Source: Plumapathes pennacea (taxonomy: Eukaryota > Cnidaria > Anthozoa > Antipatharia > Myriopathidae). Taken from it: DNA of 64,000 nt. The stretch is taken from contig OZ038470.1 of assembly GCA_964036295.1 (NCBI GenBank), positions 794,001 through 858,000 on the forward strand, given 5' to 3'. Each line of letters starts with the position of its first letter. Position 1 is the stretch's first letter. The notes below the pieces were generated by a model that saw only the letters and a program-made list of their open reading frames with translations, made no database searches and was not told the DNA's origin. Made by a program: the position numbers and the translations under genes. Shown one piece after another: positions 26,436-47,043 of this stretch.

Positions 26436-28294
26436 TTTGTTTTGGTCTGGTAATAGCACCAGCAACTGATTATGTAAAATTTGGTTGTTTGGAGGCTGAT
26501 TACAGTAAGCTAATCCAGAGTTAATTAGGTTCTTTTTCTCAACCGGCTTGGCCAACAAGTTGCAGGGTTTGGGAAAAATCAACTGAGTGAGTAGTTTGTT
26601 TTAGCTCAGACCTTATAAAGGAAATTGAGTTATGATCAAAACTCAATCTGATAATAGTATTGCACCAGCACCTAACTTTCCTAATGCTTCAAACCAAATA
26701 AATTAACAGACAAGCACAACCTGAGTCTTTATTCATCCATTCCTGGGACAATAAATGGTAGCACTGCACACCAATTCCATCCCCAGTCCCCCCCAACTCC
26801 AAGTGCTCTCAGACAATAGGCCATTTCCAAAATGCCTGTTACCTCTTTTTCAAAGAAAGGCCCAGGGCAAAACCTTTCTTATCACATGAAAATTTAGTTT
26901 GATTTGCATGAAAATGAACATGCAAGTGAAATTAATTTTCATAAGAATTTTTGCACCAGGCTTTGACATTAACAAGCATCTCTGAAGTGGCCTGTGGACC
27001 AGTTTCTCAAGTATGATGCACATCCAAAATTGATGTTCTTCAACATTCAATATGAGAATAATTGTTTAGTGAGTACTTGTGCATGAACAATGAATTTGAA
27101 GGTCCCGACCTGTGAAGCATAGATGCACGCACAACGTTGAGAAACTGGCATATTGTAAGTTCTTTCATAAAGCATCTCTTCTACAGTTTTACGGGGAGCT
27201 GGAGATGAAATTGGTACCTGTTATATTTTCTATCTTATTGTAAAAAGAGACCTAATTTCTTTATTACTTGTTTTTTGTCATATTACTCTTGGGCCATTTT
27301 TATTTGTACCTACACAATTATTTCTTATACACGATTTTGTTTATCCTAAATCCTAATCATATAAAACTCTATGTACATCATGATACAGTATATCCTACAT
27401 CTCAATGTCAAGATGTTTTTTTTACAAAATAAAACCTATGATCAAGGTCTGAAATTTACAAAGGTTAGGAAACCATGTGGTAAGGATATGTTTCCATCAA
27501 GCTCTCATTGATGTGGAGTGTTGTAAGCCACACGTTGTAACATTCTTTGGTTGCTTAAGGCAATACATTGATTCTATTCACCTCCATACTTTTCTGATTA
27601 CAAGCAGAAACAACACAATATTTTATCAATCGAACATTGAAGTCCTCCATTTGTGGAAGTGCTTTGTATTGTATTATCTTGTACACAGCAAGTGGCCATA
27701 AAACAATCTTGGAATATTTATAGCCTTGCAGATTGTAACATGTGTGGATATTGAATGCGTTCCATTCCAAATATTCTGAGCCCTTCTGGGGAATTGAGGT
27801 TATGGTTCTTGAAGATTCCAAGAACCATTTTGGGACTTCATCATCTTGTGCATGGTGGATAGCAAACTGTTGTCAGGCTATCTTTTGATGTTTGTTTTCT
27901 GCAAGTAATAATTAAACCAGGTCCCTTCTTGAGGGGGTATCTTAAGAATGTTACTATATAATAATATTATTCACAAATCTAGGAATATTGTTTCATTCCT
28001 CTGTCCTGGTGTCAACTGTGAACCATTGGGGTTATTTTCTGACATCTACAAGATGTGATCAACATTTACATTGCATTCTAAGAATTATTGTGTCCCCACT
28101 CTGCCATTTATATGACAGTTCTAGTCTGAATTTTAGCACCTATTTTTTGCACCTGCAGACCACAATCAGGAGTATTTCTCTGTATGTGGTATGTGGTGAT
28201 CTGTTTTCAGGAAATGTCTGTACCCAGATTGGAAGCACATAAACAGATGATGCATCTTGTAAAACAATGATGAATCATTCCCCCTTCCCTTGAC
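26436..28294. other. Convergent 3' flanks of SOD and MAP3K
   Basis: Two genes end towards each other here. The left part carries two plus-strand AATAAA signals for the SOD gene (26697-26702 and 26750-26755). The rest is A+T-rich with no supported open frame. Confidence 0.55.
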
Positions 28295-36421
<8,127 letters not shown>

Positions 36422-38247
36422 GGCAAGGTTTTCAGCATTAGCTGAAGCGAACGCCTGCGAACTCCCGTCTTGAACTGAAGTGCTCTGTTATCGATTTTGA
36501 TCTCGTTTGTTTCTGTGACAGTGATGCTCTGATGAACTGCTTGGCTCGACAGCTTCATGCGAAGTACTCTGAAGAAAGAAAAACGACTTTTGTAGCAGCC
36601 AATAATTCACCATCTTTGTCAGGGAGCAAGGCTTCGCGTTCACTGATCACGATGTCATTTAGAAGCACGACATATTTTATAAATCCTTACCCACTGTCAA
36701 GGCGCTTTCGCCGCCAAAGAAGTCTTGAATTTATTCTTGACGGCGTCAAATAAAACCTCGTGTACTAAACATCAGCAAAGATCCCATGGTGCGAGGTAAC
36801 ATGAGCTAAAAGTGTTTTAAAATCGTCCACTTCAATGACTGCCAGGAGTTTAACAAATCTGTGCCCTTCTCCTCTCCCCACATGCTGCACGAGAACCAAA
36901 CATTGACACCCAGTCCCCTTACATCCACACTACCCATAGGCATGCCGGGTAAATGTAAAAACTGCTACTGAAGGAACTGGAAGAAGAATGGGAATAGAAG
37001 CAAACAAAATGGAAGGGAAGGGGCGGCAAGAAGCCAGACTGAAAGTATACAGCTGCATCTTAAAAGAAGATTCGTCGCGTTATGTTTAATCGAGACAAAA
37101 GGCAACCGCGGTGATAGAAAGAGACGGACGAACAGATTTACAGGCACAAAGCTAGAAAAGGAAGACAATAAATGACGCATAAAGTGCAAGTTAAGAGTAT
37201 TTTTAAATTAGTATCAATATCATAAGCATCAGAAACTCTGATTACAAAGTAGATATTGGACAACAAGGCACTGCGCATGTACGGTTAGAAGGAGTAACAG
37301 TAAAACAAAATATCAACACAAACAAAATTGAATGTATTAGATTTCATGGCCGCGATTGAAGACTACACAAAACTTGAAATCAAGATTCACCGCAATTCAG
37401 GCGTATAACTATTAAGGACTTTTCCTTTTGAGGCCCTGGGAACAAGGTTGGGTACCTGTATTACGTTGTTTGCTGCGAATTTCATAAACAAAAACCGAAA
37501 ACTACTTGGTCACGAATACGTGAACGCAGTGTCATAAAAACACAAGGAATATGGAAACATTGTGCCTTGTGTCGTACTGGTTTCCATAACAACAACAACA
37601 ACAACAACGACGACGACGACAACAAATAAATGAAAAATAGCGTTCTTTGACATTGAATCTAGCGGTGTGATAACGTTGTTCCCACCAAATGAAAAGATGA
37701 ACTCTGATTTTGATTTTACTAATAGCTGAGTAAAGCCAGGCATCGCACTTTTTGATGCATTGCGGCTAAAACTGCAGCATTTACACAGAATGTTGCCTGA
37801 AATGTGATGTCTAGAAATACATTAAAAGCTCTACACTCAATTCTTCATTTTACAGATAATTATTGTTAAAAGAGCCGTTCCACGAGGTTCAGGCAAGATA
37901 AAAAATTCAAGTAATCTTCGCTCCTGTGCGCAAGGAGCTTCTTTCACCCGAAGTCTGTGTTACCTTTACACTCCCAATCTCATCATGCAGATTCTCCTAA
38001 CTATTTGAGAGAAAATGCACCAGTGACGTAGTGAGAACTGACAGTTCAATCGGCTTTCGTTAGAACGAGCTATCAAATGACAAGTTCTCAATACTGTATC
38101 CACGATATCTCCAATTAGAGACTGTAGGAGAAAATTGAAATTGATCAATAAGGAAATTTCTGTGACGGTAATTAAATATATTACTAATAAATCTTAAACT
38201 TCAATTAAACTTAATTTTCAAGCTATGTTCTTCATAATTAGTTATAA
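36422..38247. other. Intergenic region between MAP3K and FOLH1
   Basis: Contains MAP3K promoter and 5' leader and the FOLH1 3' flank. The minus-strand open frame at 36076-36558 overlaps the 4-nt first coding exon and its leader and shows no domain. A short CAA/CGA triplet tract occurs at 37590-37623. Confidence 0.5.
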
Positions 38248-40324
38248 TTAAATCGTGGATTCCAGGAATTTCGCGGCCCACTCGATCGCTACCAGAACGT
38301 TGGAAAGTTGTTCCTTTACCAGAGTCCAGTCTTTCGTCTTCGGCGCGTCCAACAGTGCGTCATGGAGGCCTGGGAATGTGGCACTAGCGTAGGAGTTGTG
38401 GAGACTTGGTGCGAAGATCGTGTGCCTAAAAATTTGATGTGCAATATAACATCAATTTTCACTTGCAGGTACTACAATTTGTAGGAGAGTATTGCTCACC
38501 AATAAAAAGAAGTTCAGATGACTTTCGTAAAATTGAAACTAAAGTAATTCTCAGGGGTTGTAAGAAAACACCTTCAAACAAGCAGGGTTTGGTTTACTTT
38601 GAAGACGAAACTGATCAGCAGCGCGAGAAGACGCCATCGCCACTTGCTTGCTTGCGTGAGAATATCGCAATCAGGTTTTTCTTTTGTGCCTGATTGGCCG
38701 ATATTGCTGCCAAATTGTTTGGACAAATACGAAAGCGTAGCATACGCAAAACCAAAGCAATCTCCAGATTACTGTTGACAGTTATCCGAAAACCACTCTA
38801 ACGAGTGAGCTCGACCAGAAAAAACCACGCTAACGTCGACAACAACAATAACTACAACAATAGCCACTTTCACACTTATACGCAGTAGCTAATAGTATCT
38901 TTTTACTTCCAGTATAAATTTGTCTGTGAAATGAGTCTCTAGTCTGATTATGACCAGTGTAGCGTTTCCTCTGACACTTCCCGTCAAGTTTGATCATCAA
39001 TGCCCCACCGCAATATCTCAGCCTTTACAACAGCGCATTAGTGTAAAAGTGCCTTATTGCTAGGGATTCACAAACCGTACCAGTAAAGGGGCCTCCCAGG
39101 AAGGCCCTCTGGATTAATGAAAGTTTTTTCCAAACCAGAGAGGCGATCATTCACCAGTCTGACCTTGACGAGGCTGCAGGGCGCAAGAGGAACACGAGAT
39201 CAGCACAAAACATAACGGTGATAAAACGCGCACTTTTCTCACTTACTCGTTGATGTCAGTACTGTCAATCAAGGACTGCATGGCTGTTGAAGCTTTCTCA
39301 AACCTTTTGACAGCGGCCATGAGGTAGTCTGGTAAAAGATGATAAAAAAAAAGAGGTGAAATTTCAGTTAAACAAAAAGATGAAACAAGAAAATTGAACT
39401 ACGCTTAACAACAACGTGAACACTGCTATAAGAATGTACTCATTGAGAACTTCATTTGAGTGGTCACACCTTTAAGTTTCATTTGACGGTTCAGGAGTTG
39501 GAGGTGAACACTGCTATAAGAATGTACTCATTGAGAGCTTTCATTTGAGTGGTCACACCTTTAGGTTTAATTTGACAGTTCAGGAGTTGGAAGTGAACAC
39601 TGCTATTAGAATGTACTCATTGAGAGCTTTCATTTGAGTGGTCACACCTTTAGGTTTCAATTGACAGTTCATGAGCTGGAAGTGAACACTGCTATCAGAA
39701 TGTACTTATTGAGAGCTTTCATTTGAGTGGTTGGAGTTTTCTAGGTTGAGTCAAATATTGCCTTTGGAGGTGAAAGGGTTTATGTTTTACCATTTATATG
39801 CCAGGGATATTTAACTATATCAATTAGACTGATGTGAATATGCTGTTTTTTTATGGCACAGGAATTCCATGTTACCTAAGGATATCCCTTGTTTGATCAG
39901 GTTCTGACCATTACGGCGTTGTATTTCCATCGCGCTTTGGTTCAGCGCAACAGCATAGTCTGAACAGTTGATTGGCAGAAGGGTCCTCTCAGCCAATAGG
40001 AATGCAGCACTGCCCCAGGTCTGCGCCACTGCCAAGTGCGTGGTGAACTGGGGATCAACGAACCTCTTTACGTATTCGAAGGTGTCGTAGATAGAGTGGT
40101 ACGTGGGGTAGCTCGTAACGTTGCGAAACTGGTTCTGTTGGGAGAGACAAAAATGAAACATTTCAATTGAAGCTTCACTCTACTGTAAACACGGCCTGCT
40201 GTGTGTGGAATTGTGAGACTAACCTTATCGAACACGTAGCGGATATCAGCCGAGGGAAGTCCGACTCTCTGATAAAACGCGGCGTAATCACTGCCCGAAC
40301 CCAGAGGACGGATTCTACACCAAA

Positions 40325-40366
<42 letters not shown>

Positions 40367-43300
40367 CGGCGGTAGGTTACCTTCATATAGGTAGAATTTA
40401 AGGACTTTTTACTTGAGGTACGACACAGACGAACCCATGCCAGGTGTCTCCCTTGTCATTAGTACTGAGGGTGGTGGTCACTTCCAGATATTTTGTTGAA
40501 TCCTCCTCACGGTGTTTATTTTACGTCCCACTTGCTCTTTTTGTATAGAGACGGGGGCCGCCTTTTACGTGGTCACCCGAGTCACGAGCCGCACGTAGAG
40601 AGCGAGGTTTTTACATCTCAGATTGAAACAGCGTCGTCGGCGTGAAAGGCGATCGTGCTAACCGCTACGCCACCGCGGCTGTGTTCTGAATCATTTACAA
40701 GCAAGCACTGCGCGGATGAATGAAGACCTGCCGTACATCTAGATATCTGTCTCTGTCTGTGTGTCTATCTTTGACTCTGTCTGCCTCGCTCTTTCACTTA
40801 CTTCGGAGTTCTCCCGGACGCTGCAGGAAATTTGTCAAGCCAGTTGGAATATACTGTTTCACTCTTTCTTACGGGATTTTTAACCTAAAGAACGAAAGAC
40901 AGTTCTTATTTGATGACCACAGGTGAGTAATCGGGAGGACAAAAACATGGAAGGAACAGGTAGGTAAAGGCAAGGTAGAAAGGACGGAAAAGAAGGGAAG
41001 AAACAACAAAGAAACCAGCGCACGAAGACTTGGCTGGCACTTTGGAAAAATAAACCCTTCTTACTTGTTTTGAGGCATCGTACAGAACTTTATGGAGAAG
41101 AGGGCTTGCCATGACATACAAACTGTAGTTACCTAGGAATAGTTATTGATATCAGCATATTTCAATTAAATTCTCAAACGAAGAGAACTGGAAGTATCAA
41201 TTTTGCTCTACCACTCTCGGTACCAAGAAAATAGAACGCTCTTTCCAAGTGAAGCAAAACGATACCTCTAATGGGGGAGTCCACATTCAGATAAGCCACA
41301 GCTCTTTGAGACAGAGTGTGAATGTTGTCCTATGAAAAACGAGGAGTAAATTAATGTAAAAATTAATCAAGTTTCAACAGCCAATAAATTTGGGCAAATC
41401 AAGGTGAGTGGCCATCACACATACCTCCACCCACTCAGTTGAGCCCAACAGTCCATATTCCTCGCCGCCCCAGCTGCATAGGACAATGGAACGTTGAGGC
41501 CTCCACCCTGAAACAAATAGCTTCAGCTGTGACCTCACTTAGGCTGTGTTTACACTATGTGCCTGGGCACCAACAGGTGGCAGACACCAATGTGAACACT
41601 CAATAGTTCTTGAGCCATGTTTTGGGTACTGTGTTTACATATTGGTACAGGGATTGGTTAGTAAGTGCCTGAGCACATAGAGTGAACACAGCCTAAGCTT
41701 AGATAATATTACAGTTATGAATAGAAGCACCCACCTTCAGCAAACTTTTTTGCAAAGGCCTTGGAAATCTCCATCAAACATGCAGTGCCACTCGATGGGT
41801 CTACTCCTCCAAATACCCAAGCATCCCGATGATTTCCCATCAAAACTAATCTGTCTAGTAAAACAACACAAATCTACCATCAACCAATAACTAAATATTG
41901 TGAAGCTCTGACCCCTCAAAAATAATATAATTTTGGTCTCCTTGAGGTAATTGTGCACTTGTACCATGTTAAACCTCCAGTTGCAAATTAAAAGGCATAC
42001 CTGGTTCCTGTGACCCCTTTATTACACCAATAACATTATAAATATCTCTCCGAGTGTGATTATTGTTGGTCTCCACTCTGACACTCCTAAAATATGGCAA
42101 AAAAGAAGTCATACCCAAGGCCAACATTGAAACAACACATGTTTTTTTAAAGGGGCATGGATGTCACTAAGCGCTGGTGAATTTTGCCGACTGAGAAACA
42201 CCACATTGCTGGCTGAAATTTGGTTGGTAATTTCCTGATAAAGGGCATCGAATGGATCGCCTTCTACTGATAGCCAGTTGAGTACAAAAATATAATAAAT
42301 TATTCTAAACTGGCATGCTTTTCTTAACTACACCCCTGAAGGGGCCCTCACAAATAACTTGTTTAATTGAAAGAATACAGGCTTTTTATATCAGCAGCAT
42401 ACCAGTTCTTGTGAGGCTCGTGGAACCCTGGCCCCAGACGATATGTTATATCAAGTCCACCCTGCCAGGCAGCTGGCGCTTCAACACCTCCCAGTAGCCT
42501 AACAAAAAAAAGATGCATTATAGTTACAGTCAACTGCCTCTTAACGGACACCCCTCTATGATAGACACTCTCTAAGACGGACACCTGGTAGGAGTGGTCC
42601 CGGCCGTTTCTTCAGTCAATACTCTAACTAGACTCTCTATAAGGCGGACACCTCTCTAAAACAGACAGTTGAAGGGTGTCCATCTCAGAGGGTAAATTTG
42701 TTCTTTTTCTTTTCCCTCTAAAAATAGTGGTCCTTTTTGGACAGTTATGTTCAAACCAGTTTGAAAATATTAACTGGGCTATTTATTTATTTTTTTTGAA
42801 CCAAGAGAAAATTTCGAACTACAACACACATAGCCAGAGTATGACCAACCTGAGGAACCTCTCTGCATCCTCAGCAGATATTGGATGGGTTGGAATAGAT
42901 GGGAAGGTAATTTCACCAGTTTTGCTTCGATACACTCCATCTGAAAAACAAGGTTTATCAACTTTCTCAGACTCACTAAACAATAAGATGCACAAGCTCA
43001 TCATGAGCACAAAGTGTGTCAACAGGAGGGATATTTGTCTGATCACATGATTTCTTACAAAAAGTTGTCTGTAATCCCTAAAAACATTACACTACTGGTG
43101 TATATAAAGTTCAAACCCTGCTGTTTGTGTTGTACGGTACCTTTTGATGGATACCTTGGTGTAAGGGGGTCTCCAGTCCCAAGAAGAATGGAACCCCTTT
43201 GTACACCTGATCTGGGTAACCACCAACTATTTGGGTATAGGTCATCGTCTGGAACAGGGGCATAGTCTTTAGGGTCATTGTACAAGAGGACAGCCTTGGC

Positions 43301-45083
43301 ACCAAATTTGTGTGCATTTGTCACCTGAAAATTGTGAGAATATATATGGTAAGTATGTGCATAATCATATACTTAATAAAAAATAGGTGAACTCGCTTGA
43401 CCTTACCAAGTTTGATTGTCTATATATAGCACATGCTTGCTTGTATGCAAAGTGAAACTTCAAAAGAACAGAATGATGTGCATTTCTGTGTGCTAAGCAT
43501 TTCTGTGTAACATGGCCATACAATACCTTGTCTCCTCGGAATGTACGACCATATTTGGCAATGGCAATTTTCCCAGAACAGTTGATTCCTTTGCTTATAA
43601 GTTCTTCAAAATCTTTCACTCTTCCATAATTTACAAATACCAGATCACCCTACAAAAGAGAAGCATTTCTAGCTACAGATATACCATAGACATAACTACA
43701 ACTATTATTATTTACTTGTGTTACAAAATGTTGATTATCAAATTTCCTCCTTATGATCTGTAGTATCGGTCCAGCTTTTGCACCTTAGCCAGATCGATCT
43801 CTGCTTTACTTGTTAATTATTGATTAGCAATAAATAGTTAGTAGAAAACTCTATAACTTACTGTAGCAACTCCAGATGGAGAGTACGCACTGAATGGTGG
43901 GAGAGCATCACTGGAGTTTTCAGAAGGTTCCAAGATTTTCTCCTGCTTTGCAGTTTCAAATACAGTTTTATTTACATCATTCAGGAGAGAAGCACCATTG
44001 ATCTTTCCTTTTTCTGGAAACGACAGTAATACATTGTACTTCACAAGTTTGACGTCAAATCCGTATTCCGTCCATTTGTCATGGATAAAGTGAGCAAGCT
44101 CCGTGTTCCTAGCTGAGCTTGCATGATGAGGTTTCAATGTGAAATTCCTGGAAAAAAAGTGTTTATTAATAAAAATGTACAAATAATATCTATATGTTTC
44201 TTTCTTTAAAATAGAAATTAATAATTGATTGAGATTAATTTTGTTTGTTTATTTGCATTGATCTAAATAAATATGACCAGTCCAATTTCTGTAATTCTGA
44301 CTAAAGAGCAAAATATGCATTTTAGTTCAAATGAGGCATTTTGACCTTAGACCCTTGGGTTGAGAATGCTAATTACTGTGGACATCGTTCGTGCATAATT
44401 ATGTAAATTCAAATCTGTGTTTATCCCCAAGGGATTTACAGTGACTTTGACAATTCCATCTCTCTGAAAGAAAAGCTGCATTTAGACCTTCTAGTATCAC
44501 ATGTAATAATTGTAAAAAATTGCGCCAAAAAGTGAGATAGGCCTAAATGTACTTCTGAGCACAGGTATCATATTTCGTGACTAGAAAGAAGGAAAAAACT
44601 GAATACGGTACGTCGGACTGCGATATTTCCCCACAATGTTTGTTGAAAAAAAAAAGAGATCGACTTTTTCGGAGCGACCGCAAATACGAATTAAGCTACG
44701 ATTTGATCGGCCGCACAACCACAGGACGCGGCCAAAAATCAAACGGAAAGTCAGATTCAGGACGCAAACCTTAGACTTTCCTCAATGCCCTGAGGAGACA
44801 TATCTGCCAGGATTTCTTCCAACAGCTTTTCCTTCCCATGTTCATTTAATCCAGAACTGTTGCTCTTGCATTTGGATTTAAACACAGCTCGACGGACCAA
44901 ATATCCTCCGATGAATGCCGCCGTGATAAGGAGGAGCACAAGGCCGACTCGGAGTACGATGTCCCACCGACATCTGCACTTGCGATTCTCGCTCATTGAG
45001 ATGGTCGGCTCCGCAAAAGATTCCTCCTCGGGATGCAGCTCCATCTTGGCGTCGAACAACATCGACCTGTCTTGCTTAATCAT
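38248..45083 (-). CDS. FOLH1: Glutamate carboxypeptidase II-like (NAALADase)
   Basis: Seventeen coding exons on the minus strand: 44770-45083, 43862-44147, 43527-43649, 43141-43324, 42850-42940, 42403-42498, 42001-42086, 41735-41854, 41425-41507, 41266-41329, 41065-41132, 40802-40884, 40224-40314, 39876-40134, 39247-39328, 39081-39173 and 38248-38425 (2301 nt, 766 residues; human 750). It is a type II membrane protein with one TM near residues 41-63. Zinc-site motifs of the M28 peptidase are present: [30 protein letters not shown] (catalytic and ligand Glu), LNVDSPI (Asp) and [10 protein letters not shown] (His). The known enzyme removes C-terminal glutamate from peptides such as NAAG and from folate polyglutamates outside the cell. 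All phases agree. The vertebrate copies FOLH1, NAALAD2 and NAALADL cannot be told apart here. Confidence 0.94.
38625..38790. repeat. Dispersed repeat, related to 57690-57865
   Basis: Shares TTGCGTGAGAATATCGCAAT-like sequence, GCAAAACCAAAGCAAT and the ending CGAAAACCACTCTAA with the copy near 57690-57865. It lies in the last FOLH1 intron. Confidence 0.75.
39418..39735. repeat. Tandem array of an 88-89 bp unit
   Basis: Units start with GAACACTGCTATAAGAATGT or variants at 39418, 39506, 39595 and 39684, giving about 3.6 copies. The unit contains CATTTGAGTGGTCACACCTT. It lies in FOLH1 intron 39329-39875. Single or partial copies recur at about 53460-53515, 59385-59455 and 61355-61530, and an inverse copy at about 47820-47885. 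Confidence 0.93.
40333..40367. repeat. (CAA)n microsatellite
   Basis: About 12 CAA repeats just upstream of the FOLH1 exon 40224-40314, inside the intron. Open frames of poly-Asn or poly-Leu here are artefacts. Confidence 0.95.
40500..40680 (-). mobile_element. Possible tRNA-derived SINE
   Basis: On the minus strand the sequence begins AGCCGCGGTGGCGTAGCGGT. It carries an A-box-like TGGCGTAGCGG of a Pol III promoter, with a weak B-box-like stretch about 50 nt on. It lies in FOLH1 intron 40315-40801. The call rests on the box-like motif alone. Confidence 0.4.
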
Positions 45084-47043
45084 GCCTTCAATTTACTGTA
45101 ATTGGAGAAATTTAAATAACACAACAGGACACCACTCGAACTTCGGCGCGCGGCATGACTTGAGTGCAAATTGGTGACCACGCCTCAAGCGCAGATGACC
45201 AGTTCCCAAGTCGCTCCCAGTCTGAATGAGTTTTGCGACCTCCCATTCGTGATGTCGTGATGGTTTCAGCAATAGAAGTCATGGCTCTCCTCTCAGCACA
45301 GACTTTTCCAGTCTGAGACATTCATGAACGCTTCATTTGAGAGTTTTACGCAAGTTCGTCAAAAATGCATCGCACAGAGTGACCATGTGTCACTTTCCCA
45401 TCACGCTTTTGAAATTATAATGGCCTCCAAAAGAGAGCATTATTGGAGACTAATTGCTTTGTTGAAGCTGTAGAAAAAAAGCCGCGAAGGTAACGCGTGA
45501 AGGAAGTGCGCCATTGCAAAGGCTCTTTCAAATTTAAATGAACGTCGATTTGACTGCTGACTTCAGTCCACTAAAACTCTCAAAGGCGGAATAGGTTTGT
45601 TGCTCTTATATGCCATTTTCATTACAAGTAATTTATTCGGGATTGGCTGTAGAAAACAGAACAGCATGTAAGCGAAATAAAGTTTAAATGCTTTTAATAG
45701 TGAATGTGTTTAAATGACCGCATCCTGGGAAAAAAGCGGCCTGCTATCCACCTAAACCGCATTATTTCATTTCCACAAAGGCTAACTGGGCAATTCATTT
45801 TTTGATAAAAATTAATTCAAACAAGCTAACCACTCCAAATAATATCACAGAACGGACGCATAAGTTTAAACCACACATACAGGGTGGGGAAAGATTGCAA
45901 AATATTGGAAAAGAAAGAAAGAAAGGGCGTGCCCAAGCTACATAATAGTGAAAACGTGGATTTGTATTTCTCTCCACTCTAAGCTCTTATAGCTCAGAAA
46001 CGCATAAAATGAGCTCATTAACGTGCCAGAGTAACCTCAAGAACGTAGACTTTCATGGAAGAACACCACTAATATACAAAATGAATGACAGAAGCTTTGC
46101 ATCTGTTGCTTTGGTACAAAAAGGTAAAGCGCGATGAAGAGTGCCAAAAAGAGCAGAAATGTTTCGCTTTGCTCAAAGACGAAAATATCGAATAATTTGT
46201 TTCTCGCTCAATTTTTAGCCACCAAACTGCTTTTCATTCATTAAGTTTCTTGGAGGTGTTCTTTCCTGGAAGTCTGCGTTCTTGAGATTTCCAGTGGACG
46301 GCGCTACATAGAAGTGAAAACGTAGACTTAAACAAATTTGTGCATTATGTAAATTTGAGCTGTAAGAGTTTACTATGGAGCGAAAGTAGATTGATTATAT
46401 CTTGGCGAAGACCGTTTTAATCGTGGGTTCTTTTTTGTGTGTATCGTCGGGAGACGCAACCTTCCTGTAAAGCACTTCGCAATGATGATGATGCATTATA
46501 GCGCAAATTCTATGTGATGCGCTTTACAGTGATCTCTGAATTAGTGATATGGTAATAGAGGACACTGTTAACAGCACCGGGGAAATTCCCCTGCTCTTTT
46601 CGAGAAGTGTTTGAAGTTTTTAAAGTCCCTCATATTGGGTTTGGTGAAGGTTGAGAGACTATACCCAAGGACGGTGGGTAACATAGTCCTTCCCACTTAC
46701 GGCGCCGGGGTCAGATCCCCAAGCCAGGAATTATGACGATCATCACACATGGTACACAAACACACAAACAAACGAAACGAAAGAAATACAATAAATTGAA
46801 ACAATGAAACAAACAAACAGTCTTGTATTTGCTAATTTTCAGAGATAGAAGAAATCTCTTACAACGGCGAAGTTTGAAACGTTGTGCTTAAGATCCCGTA
46901 ATGTTATTGAAACATTAGAACTTTCCCTAATTAATTTTTGTTTTAATATCCCCGTATTGTAGTAATTTAAATGCTAGTGCATACACAAACACTAACGCAC
47001 ACACACACCCACACCCTCTGGATTTCAAAGAAAGAAACACACA
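45084..47043. other. Intergenic region with a foldback element
   Basis: FOLH1 promoter side and the 3' flank of the first vWA-tyrosinase gene. It contains a long imperfect inverted repeat (45967-46389) and, near 46660-46720, a B-box-like GGGGTCAGATCCCC that may belong to another SINE. No coding gene is supported. Confidence 0.5.
45967..46389. mobile_element. Imperfect long inverted repeat (foldback element)
   Basis: The left arm (about 45967-46135) and the right arm (about 46214-46389) are diverged inverses. For example, CTCAAGAACGTAGACTTTCA in the left arm matches the inverse of GAAGTCTGCGTTCTTGAG on the right. There is no open frame with similarity to a transposase. Confidence 0.65.
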
